From the NCBI GenBank assembly GCA_022385805.1, contig MU277671.1:876808-940807 (forward strand): a stretch of DNA of 64,000 bases. Reading direction: 5' to 3'. Positions 12,084 through 21,977 of the stretch are shown here, one piece after another (position 1 is the first letter of the stretch; each line of letters begins with the position of its first letter). Source of the stretch: Pilatotrama ljubarskyi (lineage: Eukaryota; Basidiomycota; Agaricomycetes; Polyporales; Polyporaceae). Position numbers and translations under genes: made by a program. The notes under the pieces are model-generated. The model made no database searches and was not told the origin of the DNA. It was given only the letters and a program-made list of their open reading frames with translations.

Positions 12084-12129
12084 CCGCGACGGGATCGACG
12101 GTATTGACGCAATCGTGCGGGTTCATAGC

Positions 12130-13108
12130 CAGGACCATGTTGTCGGACCTGGATAAGGAACCCAGAAGCATGCAACCCAGAAGCATGGAGATGCCAAGAC
12201 AGAGGAATCGCGTGATGGAGACAAATACGCTCGGCAGTAGGGTTCGAAGCACCAGCAAGCCAGAGAGACCATCAGCCTGATCCGAGTCGGCCAGAGCATG
12301 GAGAGAGGACGTCCGAGCCTCGACCAGCTGCAGGTTGTACGTCCCGGCGGTTCGAAGTCGGGATTGGAGGTACAGGAGTACCTTCGCAGTACCGCATCCA
12401 GGTACTTATGCAGAGCGAGCGGAGGGGATGTCATTCCGTCCGCTGAGACCTGGTCCCAGGAATGTACCTGGGCATGGTGACCCACCCGGCCAGTGAAGGG
12501 GCATGCTGGTGAGCCGTCGCATAAAGTTGCAGATAGTCCTGCTCACCCAATGTCTCATGGAAACTTCTGACGAGCAGCATGAAGGCTAGCGCTTCCAAAC
12601 TGCTTCCAATCGCTGTACAAACTGTGACGGCGCACATACATCTCCGCTGGCGCCATCCTCAGGCCGCCAGCACAGATAGGTAGAGCCTTCAAAGCTTCAA
12701 GGCACTCGCTCAAAATCGGCGTATTTGAGGTGCAATATGGCCTCACTTCCTCGATATCAAGCATCAGCGAACACGGCAAGAAGACCACAAGTCTGCTGAG
12801 CGAGGATCAAGCGTGATTGTTACCACATGCGGGCGGACCACATGGAGGTTGCATGGAGAGAACATCCGACGAGCGCTAACGCGGAGCTGGCCATCTGGCG
12901 TGCTTGGGGAAGCTGGCTTTTCTTTATCTCGACCATGTGCGGCGAACAGGACCATCTGCAGCTGATCAACTCACCAAGCGCGACGCTCTTGGCATACGTT
13001 GTACGGGACTTCGCAGTGTCTAGTATTCCAAGGTTTGCACGGTGCCAGCGTGCCCCATGCGAGGGGAGTGTCAAGCAGGACTATCACGGGCTGCGCGTTC
13101 TGATTCAT
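12130..13108 (-). pseudogene. Decayed hypothetical gene with frame shifts
   Basis: Protein-like sequence on the minus strand is spread over different frames. It opens with ATG at 13108 (MNQNAQPVIVLLDTPLAWGT), continues with DQLQMVLFAAHGRDKEKP in one frame and QARQMASSALALVGCSLHA in another, then ILSECLEALKALPICAGGLR and SLYSDWKQFGSASLHAARQK. After that it shifts again at a point where KFP-stop in one frame overlaps FHETLGEQDYLQLYA in the next. The far end codes for a long hydrophobic stretch (VFVSITRFLCLGISMLLGCM), a likely membrane anchor. At least two shifts cannot be removed by good splice sites. I do not recognise the family. An alternative is a real gene with introns I failed to place, but the overlap at the KFP junction argues for a single-base indel. 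Confidence 0.5.
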
Positions 13109-13482
13109 CCAGCTGTAGTGTTCTGACGAAACTCAGCTTTGGTATGTGACTTGATTGAACCCTCTCATAGCGATGCTAAAGCGTTTGCCACTCCCGCAGG
13201 TCAACTAGCTGCTGTGACCACCGTTGCCACACCATGCCGTAGTCGGCCCATGCTAGATAGTGTAGACGTGCTTTGACCTGTTTTGTCCAGCAGGTCCAGC
13301 AGTCGTCGCTCGTGCCCTTAATTCAGACTGGGTCAACTGGGTCAAAGCTTCGAATGGAGGATTCAAAGCGCCGTCCTAGCCACTCCCCTATTGCATCGGG
13401 CCATGGCGAAGTCAAAGCGATTGTCTTCTTATAATGGCTCGCTGCGAGCTGGAGACCGCATCCAACATCCTCACACTACGCC
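13109..13482. other. Upstream region of the kinase-like gene
   Basis: 374 bp between the decayed gene and the kinase-like gene at 13483. Presumed promoter; no distinct element recognised. Confidence 0.4.
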
Positions 13483-14315
13483 ATGACGTCCTCCAACCAG
13501 CAAACCAGCGTCGGACTCCAAGTCGAGTTCATGTCGAAGACGTACGCCTTTATCCAGCCATCCCGCGCCTTCCCGGCCGCCAAGGTACACGTCGTTGGCG
13601 AGGCAGAAACCAGGACATCACATGGGGCACCTCTCATCCTAACATACGATGGCGCACACTGCGTCTACCACGGATTCCTTGTGCAATCCGGGGTGCAGAT
13701 GAATCCGTCCTCTCGTCCAGTCGAAGTGGCCCTCAAATGGGTGGCCGGCAAGGAACGTATCGCTCGCCTCACACGGGAAGCTAATTTCTACGAGAAGAGC
13801 CTCGGTGCTGTACGAGGCGTCGCTGTGCCCCAGTACTACGGGTTTTTCACCGGTATAGTCGAGCAAGTCAACGTTGCCTGCATGGTTCTAGAGTGGTGCA
13901 ACGGCTTCCCAATCGACGATGTCCGTGAACTGAAGTAAGTCCGTGCTCTTCTCCTCGCCAATCCAAATCATTGACTGGCCCTGCCTCCTGCAGCCGGCAG
14001 CGGATGCTCACGGCCGCCCAGCTGCACAGGGCCAATATTTTCCACGGCCAGCTCCTGGATCCTCGCCACTTCCTCCCCATGCGGGACGGCTCGCTCAGAA
14101 TCGTCGACTTCTCCGCTGCGAAGGTGCACCAATGCCCTGGTGCGCAGCCACTCACCATTGATCTCACTGGCGATCCGCGTCCAGCCGAGAGCTGCGGTGA
14201 GCTGGACGTCATGGAGTCCCGCTTTGGTGTGGACGCTGAGCGGCATGGAAGGCAGCTCCGCTGGGCGAACGGGATGTACCCTGAGCTTGTGCGCAGCTTC
14301 TACTACAGTTACTGA
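13483..14315 (+). CDS. Protein-kinase-like fold protein, catalytic Asp replaced (copy 1)
   Basis: 257 aa from two exons (13483-13934, 13994-14315). N-lobe features are visible: VALKW with the presumed ATP-binding lysine, REANFYEK with the helix C glutamate, then YYGFFTG and the hinge-like MVLEWC. In the C-lobe the catalytic-loop position reads LHRANIFHGQLLDPRHFL, where family logic expects an aspartate after HG (or HRD) but glutamine stands. The DFG position is IRIVDFSAAKVHQC, so the metal-binding Asp is kept. No activation segment or full C-lobe follows; the chain ends about 75 residues later (RSFYYSY). It is therefore a short, atypical kinase-like protein, probably without phosphotransfer activity (inference). 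A diverged paralogue lies at 16449-17296 with the intron at the equivalent place, just before RQRM. Confidence 0.8.
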
Positions 14316-14480
14316 TAGTCGAGTCGTCCGTATCTCGTCGATTTGACGCATTGTGCTATAGTCTATAGAGTATGGAAATATGATGTCACGGTCGTTGTCG
14401 TTCATACAAGTCTATCCTCTAACGCTACAATGCACTCGACCGTCCATGGTCGCAGTTGTCTAGGAATGTCATGAAAGTCG

Positions 14481-16149
14481 TCAGATCTCGTCTTTGTAGA
14501 AGTCCCATCCCATCCGATGTCCACAACCCTCCACATGAGCAGCATCGCGCTTGGAGCCTGCGATACACAACAGAGGACAAGAGAATCCCGTCCTCGCACT
14601 GCCTTCCGCTGCATCGTCTCCGGCGACGTTGAGCATGAACTCGCTCTCCTCTTTCACGTCAACAAGCCCTACAAGTCCCTCTTCGCCGTACTCCTCTTCT
14701 TCCTCCCACTCAGGCGAGCCCTTCTCCGCAAAGCGCACGACGCGCGACACGCCATTCCGCCAGCTCGTTAGGTGCCGGAAACGGATGGCTTGCAGTCGCG
14801 CAATCCCCGTGGCCCAACCACGCTCGAACTCCTCCTTCACGGCCTCGTACGTCTCCGGCGTCAGCACACCCGGAAAGCTCGTCGCCAGAGAGCACAACGC
14901 AGGGGCGGGCGGGAGGACGCGTATCCTCTGGTGGCGCTTTGGTACGCGGTTTGGAGGAATATCTCTGCTGGGTTGCATCGCTCGTTCCGGGGACGGCGCG
15001 CGGAGCGAGATAGTCGCGGTGGCCAGACCTCTCCGACCTCGTTTCGTCTTCTTGCCTTTTTTTGACGTGTCTTCTTCGTTGTGTTGAACGTAGTAGGCCT
15101 CCGTCCACGCCCGCACCTTCTTTTCGCGTTCTGTAGCACGTGCGACTCCGGCCAGTGCCATAAGTTCTCCTAGTTCCGCCCATTGTAGGAACGGGTCGCC
15201 AGCGTCGAGTTGCACGTCGATGCGCTGACTGACGATAGGACACCCATCGAGCACAAGCACTTGGAGTGCGCGGAGATGCCCTAACAGGCCAGCGACATCC
15301 TGGCTGCCGACGTTACTCGTTGACAAGTCCAGGAACTCCGTACTGGGGAACGGATGCAGAGCGGTGTGCAGGTGGCGAGCGACCTGGCGACCTGGTACGC
15401 GCAGACGGAAGTGCTTGAGATTGTCGGCGAGAGGAGCGACTGCCAAAGTTGAAAGCGGGTCTAGGCGGAAGAAGACGAGAGGCTGCGCGAAGTTCGTCGG
15501 GGCAATGGCAGGATCCAAGGGGTCTTGCACTATGGATAATACAGGCATGGACGGCGCGGGCCAACTAGACAATGCCAGAAGCGTTGAGTCGAAGTAGGCT
15601 CCCTGGAGATTAGTTAGCACAGGTTTACGCATTAGATAGAAGACAAAACTGACCTTGAGGAACTGATAGTAAGTAGCCCTCTGGACGCTGGAGACGCAGT
15701 CAGCTACGGGTGGCCATCATGCAGAGATGAATTACATACTATGGCCTAAACCGCATTGACAGGAAGCGCAAATGCTGCCTCGGCTTTTGGAATATCTCCT
15801 CTAGATGCTCGGGCGCAAAATTCGGGCCGATGTAGATCTTCAGGTATGTCAGAGACGGCAGGAGCGCCATGAGGTTCACGAATATGTCCGCATCGACCGT
15901 CCAGCTCTCGAACGAGAATTCGCGCACGCGCGACGCGTCTTCAGGTGCATGTCTGAGGCGGCGGTATAGCTGGAAGACTTGATCTGCGTGCTTGAGGCGG
16001 ATCTTCTCGAAAAGAAGGTAGGTAGGCACCGGGGACCTAGGGATGGCTTGGCTGAGCGCGAGAAGGGAGCGCTGGAAATTGTCCTCGTCGAAATGGGATA
16101 CAATGTCGTATAGCAGTTCTCCAGGCAGAATGTCCAAGGAAGGGCTCAT
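14481..16149 (-). CDS. F-box/leucine-rich-repeat-like protein
   Basis: 521 aa from three exons (16149-15740, 15687-15654, 15602-14481); joins read RFRPYVQRATYY and YQFLKGAYFDST. The F-box-like N-terminus is LDILPGELLYDIVSHFDEDN, followed by leucine-rich segments (LMALLPSLTYLKIYIG, LRALQVLVLDGCPIV) of the type that present substrates to SCF ubiquitin ligases. A basic stretch (KKGKKTKRGRR) and a glutamate-rich patch (PEWEEEEEYGEEG) occur in the C-terminal half. The start at 16149 was chosen because it begins just before the F-box; an in-frame upstream extension has no family character. Fungal F-box/LRR genes of this kind are numerous and diverse. Substrate unknown. It lies between two kinase-like paralogues, with no sign of functional linkage. 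Confidence 0.75.
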
Positions 16150-16448
16150 CCCCGACAGGCTCAGAGCAAATGAGACGAGGAAGAGGAAGGAAAGAGAGAC
16201 CGAGGGACGCTCCGTCGGCACGCGGAGCTGTGCTTTCCCCGCGTTCTCAACTCCTAGCGCTGAGCCAACCACGCTTCTTTCACTCCGTTCACTGCATGTC
16301 TGTCCACTGACGAATAGACGGAATATGCGACGTGCAGTTTCATCGGTCTTTCTCTCAGCTAACACATTGAGTCATACAGGTTCAAATTTCACTACGTATA
16401 TCACCCGATTGTCAGAAGTAAGTACTGTACAACGTTACGAGACTGGAC

Positions 16449-17296
16449 CTAGTAAGGACACCACTTCACGTTTTCCAGACCTTCGCTGACCGCCCTGCGC
16501 CAGTGCCCCTCGGCATAGCAGAGTTCTTTGCACCCGTCGCGCGGAGGAGCCTGTAAGCTATCGCGATTGTCCGTGCCGCCAGCGCATTCGTGGACCCTAG
16601 CGCGCTGGAAGCCGACGATGCGTATCGTGCCATCTGGAGCACGCAAGAAATGCCGACCGTCGGATATGCGCAGCGAATCGTGCCTATGGAATAGCTGGCC
16701 GTGCTTCACTCCCGCCCGGTGCAGAAGACGAACGGCGTCCATCCGTTGGCGCCTGGTATTTTGGGTCAGCATGCGCGCGCATTGAAAAGCAGGTTGGATA
16801 ACACGTACAGCTCCTCCGGGGTTGGCTTGCCAAAGGTTACCCACTCGTTCACGGGGCACCACTCAAGGACAATGCACCCAACCTCCCTCCCGTCTACCCT
16901 TCCCGTGAAGAACCCGTAGAAGAACGGGACGACCTTACCCTGGAGGTCCTTCAGCGGACCTGCATACATGCTAGCCTCCCAGCGCAGGGCACTGATCGCG
17001 CGTTCATCCCGCATCCACTTGATCGCGACGTGGGTGGGCCGCGCAGCCGGTTCGCCCGGAAGAGGGTAGAAAGTCAGCTCCGCGTGGTAGAGTCGTCCGC
17101 TGTTGTCCTCCCCATCGACGTGGTCGTCCTTCCAGTTGTCCTTGCCAAGGCTCCAGGAGGCGTACGGCGGTTGCTCTTCGACGTTAGCCACGAGATCTCG
17201 GGCGTATGCTTGTCCAGGGTCGGACCAGAGACGGTACATGGCCGCCTTGCTCGTCCGACGTTCGAAGGTAATATCGATGCTGCTGCGAGCTTGCAT
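16449..17296 (-). CDS. Protein-kinase-like fold protein, more degenerate (copy 2)
   Basis: 263 aa from two exons (17296-16809, 16752-16449), with a GTACGT donor and an intron of 56 nt. Paralogue of the gene at 13483: shared blocks are VAIKW, FFYGFFTG, GCIVLEWC, RQRM..RLLHRAGVKHGQL, GRHFL and RARVHECAG. The catalytic-loop Asp is again Gln (KHGQL). The DFG position reads IRIVGFQRA, so the metal-binding Asp is lost too, and an extra segment of about nine residues (HRHDSLRIS) sits between the loop and the GRHFL block. The frame is otherwise open and codon use is normal, so it is probably expressed as a pseudokinase-type protein rather than being a dead gene; that is inference. An alternative is a gene at an early stage of decay. 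Confidence 0.75.
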
Positions 17297-17832
17297 GGTG
17301 AGTCGGCCGCGTGCAGGGTGTTGCGGAGGGTTTCAGGGAACGCTCCTCGTTTCTCCTCAGCCTTTTATGCAATCGAGCATTGTATGTGGCCCGAAGGGTC
17401 CTCCACAGTACGCATGCTTTGAACAATTATCAACGCCAATGTGACCCCATATATCGCTTTGACATAGGGCCTGGCATGCTTTGTCTTTTCTAGGACGGTA
17501 CTGCGTATTTACCGGATCTGCCCTCTGAGCTAATCGGTGGCTGGTGCACCCATGGAGTACTTGCCGTAAGTACATATACTGGCCGGTCCCTTCTGCCAGT
17601 GACTCGCTTGTTGAAATTGCTGTGCGATTTTGAGGAACACATGCAACGAAAAGGTGAGAATATCATTCTACCTGTTTCGCTCGCCCACGCATGCTCTCAG
17701 GTCCACATAGATAGCATGCAATTATACAGGTACATGGACATCAAATAGTAGACATCACGAGACCTTCCGACCATCTCGAACCTTTCCGGGACCTAGGACC
17801 ATCAGCCTGAGGAACGCTAGCCACGCAACTCC
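17297..17832. other. Intergenic, 5' flank of kinase-like copy 2 and 3' flank of F-box-like gene
   Basis: 536 bp. Open frames here are short and without motif. Nothing further seen. Confidence 0.5.
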
Positions 17833-19208
17833 TCACTCCGTCCCAGTCTTCCACTCCGCGTCGAGGAGCTGTATGCCTCGTCTGCCCAGCTTCCGTCTCC
17901 AAACGAGCATCTCGCCTTGAACTCCCGCCTGTTGCGCTCGCGCTGACATGCCGCCCCTGAGCCACTTCACGTCGCGGGCCCTGACAAAGCGCAGGTTCGG
18001 CAACTTCGGCAGCAGCCCCTCCAGAACCGTCAGGAATTCCGGACTGGGTCGCGCGACGGACAGGATCTCCAGCTCTTGGTGCTGGTCGGTGGACAAGGTG
18101 AGGTGCGGGAGCGGGAGTTCGAGCGAGAGGTGCTTGAGCGACGGACAGGTCTCGAGAAGCGTGGTGGGCGAGGGGAAGAGCGCCGTAGGCCATTGTTTCA
18201 CGGTATGCAAATACAGGGAGGTGAGCAAAGCTCCATGCGTCGCGATAAAGCGAGGTATAAGCGACACAGGAACGGACAGTTCGTCATAGGGTGTGAGCGT
18301 GAGATGCCGGAGTGCAGGTAGGGGAGAATGCATGAGAGCGCACAGTACAGGGGAGGTCGGCATAGACAAGACCGCAAGCCGGCGCAGGAAGAGAAGGTAT
18401 AATGGACGAAAATGCGGCGGGGGAGCGAAATTGTCTTCCTGGGCCATGAGCAGGTCGGCCGTGTCGACGCCTGTCCCAAAGATCTCGAGCTCCTCGAGGC
18501 GGGTGCAGGCTCTGAGCAGCTCCACGAAGGCATCCTCAGTGGTCTGCCTAGAGGTCCGGAGCTGAATGCCCTTGAGCGCGCGCAGGTTGCTCGCCCCATC
18601 GCGGTCTGCGAAGCTGGACATGGCGCGGCGGCTGAGCGCTACCTGGGGACTCACGACGAAGTTCGTCATGAACGGCAGCAAGGGTGATATCCGATTGAGG
18701 AGAGAATCTATGCGATAGCAATCCTCGAGGGTTGCGCATTGCAGGGCTGAAATGTCGAGGGTCTGTATCCAGCGCCCCGGAGCGGAGTAGGGAATACGGC
18801 GGATGGAGTCCCATCGCTCGTCGGCGGCATGTAAACGCGCAGTGAGCTTCTCCAGAACGCGCAACGACGGGACGTAGATGCGCGCGTAGAAAAGAGGCAG
18901 AGCGACCGCCTGGGCGAGGTCGTTAGGCCACAAGCACGAGTGCGGGAGCACCCACTCACATGGATCTCCTTCGAGATGAGCAACAGACCGAGTCTCAGGC
19001 GAGCCGCGTCCACTAGGGAGAAAGACCCTTTGGGACGGTAGAAAGCGAAGGTATGTTCGAGGATGTGGGCCCATACTTCAGACGGGAGAGGTTTGAGCTC
19101 GGGCTTCGACGGCAAGAGCGGGAGCAGTAGGAAGCTGCTCGGACAGCGGGCGAGCGGCCGTGGCTGCAACCAGACAGCCTCGGGTGCAGCAGCGAGAGTC
19201 GTGCTCAT
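17833..19208 (-). CDS. F-box-like/LRR hypothetical protein
   Basis: 441 aa from two exons (19208-18960, 18909-17833; donor GTGAGT, 50-nt intron joining SKEIH to AVALPLFYARIYV). An F-box-like helix pair near residue 35 reads LKPLPSEVWAHILEHTFAF, followed by leucine-rich segments: LVDAARLRLGLLLISKEIH, RLEELEIFGTGVDTADLL, LPALRHLTLTPYDEL, LKHLSLELPLPHLTL. The layout resembles the large basidiomycete class of F-box proteins with irregular LRRs that act as substrate receptors of SCF complexes. Substrate unknown. The ATG at 19208 was chosen as the first in frame that leaves a plausible N-terminus. No relation in sequence to the F-box gene at 14481 beyond the general fold. Confidence 0.72.
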
Positions 19209-19533
19209 GTGCGCGGTCAAACATGCGTTGTCCTAGTCCATGACAGCCGGTCAGGGAGCCTAGCAGAGAGATGATGGTTTAGGGAGACAGGCTCAGTAAC
19301 GGTAATGCCATGATGTAGTGGTCGTGCGACTCGAGCTTCGGAGGCTGGTCCGTTCAAGTCCGACACTCCGGGACACGCGCGAGCGCCTCACGATCGAGGC
19401 GACCTACTGGCGACCTCGGTCCTCGAAAGCCACTTACATCCATAGTTCACAAGCTATGCATATGTACGCGCTCCGTACATATCCCTTCTCAGACAATACA
19501 TACAACAGCACGCCGGCTAGGCATCGCTCGCTG
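19209..19533. other. Intergenic stretch
   Basis: Upstream region of the F-box-like gene. Contains a string resembling a tRNA T-arm near 19355-19375 (GTCCGTTCAAGTCCGAC) that cannot be folded into a tRNA. Nothing else seen. Confidence 0.45.
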
Positions 19534-20340
19534 CTCAAGAGTCGAGAGAAATGAACTGAAAGCCTATCGCTTCACAGAACGCGCGTTCTTGGGCAGCCCT
19601 GAATGGTTCGACTGTTGGGATGGGTCAGACAACCGGATGGCGACGTACCTCGCCCCATGAGAGATCGAACAGTATATACTCACTAGCAGCGTGTCCGTTG
19701 CCGCCTTGACGGAAGTACTACTTGACCGCCTTCAGGTCATCCCCGGTGACGTCCTGGTACTAGGGCCATGTCGTTCCTGGGGAACGACCTGTCTGACGAC
19801 GAGGACGTGATCGCGCCATCCGTAGCCATTCCCCTCGTGTATCTCCTCGATACATTCGTTGATAGGACAGTCCCCGCGGAGAAAGTCGTCATTGCAGATA
19901 AGCTGAAGCTGATGACCGAGAGGTCTACCGGTGTGGAACCCGTCAATTTCGATGCGCGTCCTCGCGGCCGGGAGTATGGCTCCGCCGAGGATAGTGGCGA
20001 GGTTGAGCTGGTGGAATGGGATAGTCGGCCAGGAAGGATCCAGCACGAGCTTGTACGGCAGGTCGACGAGGCGAGCCGCGACGCCTTGCGCGGGGAAGAA
20101 GCCAACTTTGAGCCGGAGCGGAAACCCCACTTGTTTCTCGATGCTTGCCGCTAGAACCTGACACTCTGAGTTGTGCCTCTTCCAGTCCTAACAGGCACTT
20201 GGTTAGTTCAGGGATAGCAACACAGCGGTAGATAGACTTCTCACCGAACGGCTGTGTTCAGGAGAGCCGTAGCGTGCGGTCTTGCACACTGAACAGTTCT
20301 TCATGGAGGGCTCGAAGCACACTTGACAAGGCTCGGACAT
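19534..20340 (-). pseudogene. Decaying MYND-finger gene (tandem copy B)
   Basis: Tandem paralogue of the MYND gene at 20675-21458 with the same exon plan. Exon 1 is 20340-20245 (MSEPCQVCFEPSMKNCSVCK); exon 2 begins at 20187 (DWKRHNSECQVLAASIEKQV). Three defects are visible. First, the fifth zinc ligand is lost: copy A has YYCGREH, copy B RYGSPEH. Second, near 19745 the frame slips relative to copy A, so the open frame ends at 19732 (RTSPGMT), while the neighbouring frame continues the homology (QDVTGDDLKAVK). Third, that continuation meets a TAG where copy A reads on to KYFEEGG. Remains of a last exon (EPFRAAQERAFCEAIGF) end with TGA at 19534. The first 200 or so residues could still be translated as a truncated protein. 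Confidence 0.72.
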
Positions 20341-20674
20341 GTCTGTGTGAGGCGGTGATGACTTTGAGAGTGCCTGTATGTTGAGGGCGCGGGTTTGGAG
20401 CACTCGCTCGCTGATATTCCGATGTAGATATACCGAGACGGGAACTGTTCACGATCCTGCACCTTCTGATAGCAGGAGAATGTCCCAAAGAAGTATTATC
20501 AGGGGCGATGGCTCACCAGCCGACCCTGCGAAGAGTTCTGGAGTATACAGGAGTCTCTCTCATGATCGTCGCAGGCGGAACGCGATGATCCTTCGGAGCA
20601 AAGCAAATAGAAGAATAAACGGACGCTTTGTACAGAAGAACTGCCCTTGAGTGCTGCGACGACGAGTACGCCAA
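20341..20674. other. Intergenic between the two MYND copies
   Basis: 334 bp: 3' flank of copy A and promoter of copy B. No gene seen. Confidence 0.5.
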
Positions 20675-21458
20675 TTAGCAGCGAAGCAAATCCGCGAGGT
20701 TGATGACGTTGGGATCTTTCAGAAGTTCGTCCCTCATCGCCTCAGCTAGCGGTCCTACTGCTCGAGATGCAGAATTAACGCCGGCACCTTTATGAAGCTA
20801 AAGCCGTGGCAACTCACAGACATCCGCACCGTCTCCACCCTCCTCGAAGTACTTGCGAATCACACGTAAGTCGTCCTCAGTCACGTCGTCAAACTGTGCT
20901 ATACGCTCAGCAGGCGGCGTGTTGCGGAAGACGACGACGTTGTTGCGCCACGCGAAGCCATTGGGGGCGATCCTCTCGATGCACCTGTTACGCGGCTGGT
21001 CGGGCTCGGCGAAGTAGATGCTGTGGATGAGCGTGAGGCTGCGACCGAGAGGGGTCGCGCCGGGTTTGAAACCGTCCCTCTCGATCGTGGTCGGCCACGA
21101 TTTGGTGTTGCCGAAGAAGGGTCGCAGGTCAGGGGTATGCTTCGGGAGATCGGGGGTCTCCTCCCAAGGCTCTAGCCTGTAACCCACGTCGACGATGCGC
21201 GGTTCGCCCCCTTCGACTGGAAAGAGTATCGCTTTGACCTTCAGCGGGAAGCCGACCTGGGTGTCCAGGCCGGCTGCGAGAACGTGACACTCGCGCTTAT
21301 GTCGCTTCCAGTCCTATCAAACGAGTGAGCAGGGAGACTGGAGCAGGAAGCGCACTGATACCTACCGACACGCTGTGTTCACGCCCACAGTAGTATGCCT
21401 TGTGACATCTCCCGCATCTGTTGTCGGCCTCTTGGAAACACACTTGGCACTGATGCAT
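20675..21458 (-). CDS. MYND zinc-finger protein (tandem copy A)
   Basis: 223 aa from three exons (21458-21366, 21313-20818, 20757-20675), summing to a multiple of three. The N-terminal MYND finger is complete: CQVC, CGRC, YYCGREH, then H and C in DWKRHKREC across the first intron. MYND domains bind two zinc ions and usually mediate protein contacts. The remaining 180 residues (GFPLKVKAILFPVEGGEPRI, LGRSLTLIHSIYFAEP, FAWRNNVVVFRNTPPAE) form an uncharacterised domain seen with MYND in basidiomycetes; it is not a SET domain. The last exon gives PLAEAMRDELLKDPNVINLA. The copy at 19534-20340 is its degraded tandem duplicate. Function unknown. Confidence 0.8.
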
Positions 21459-21977
21459 GTTGGTGCCGGTTGAGGTTACGTGCGTGGGGGAAGAGAGAAG
21501 AGGAATTTGGTTCTTACGGGGCGAAGAGGAGGAGTCTCTCGACGATCGGTCGGAGCGGTGGAAAGAACGAGAGCGGCTCCCAACAGGAGCGCTGATATCT
21601 CTAGAATTCTCAGCGGATAGCGGCGGAAGGATCATTCAAGGATGTGCACCTGTAGTAAGTGCATCGCCACACCGTCCGTCGATCTCTGCGCGCCAATCGG
21701 CTATGCCCGTTGGACCCGCTTATGGCAGCGCCGAGGCGGAGGAGACCCCCGGCCCCCCTGAAGGATATCAAGAAGTTCCGCTGGAGCTGACCTTGAGCAG
21801 ACAAAAAGGTCTAGGCAAGCGAGTGCGCACACGCCAACAAGTATGTCGCGAGCCAGATTCCAAAGAGTAATGCATTACGCGAAGACCATACAGCAGCGAG
21901 GGAGCTATATGCAGTGTATCAGCAAGGTCGCTTGTCCTTTGGATGCAGCTCTAGCTCCACGAACCAAGTGCGTCGAT
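21459..21977. other. Intergenic, promoter of MYND copy A and 3' flank of WBP11-like gene
   Basis: 519 bp. No frame with recognisable sequence. Confidence 0.5.

Noticed and set aside
12168..12190. Short tandem repeat of ACCCAGAAGCATG
   Set aside because: Only two imperfectly spaced copies within the relic gene; no sign of a functional repeat or transposon end.
19320..19380. tRNA-like string with GTTCAAGTC
   Set aside because: T stem has a mismatch, no acceptor stem can be paired and the anticodon arm does not fold; not a tRNA.
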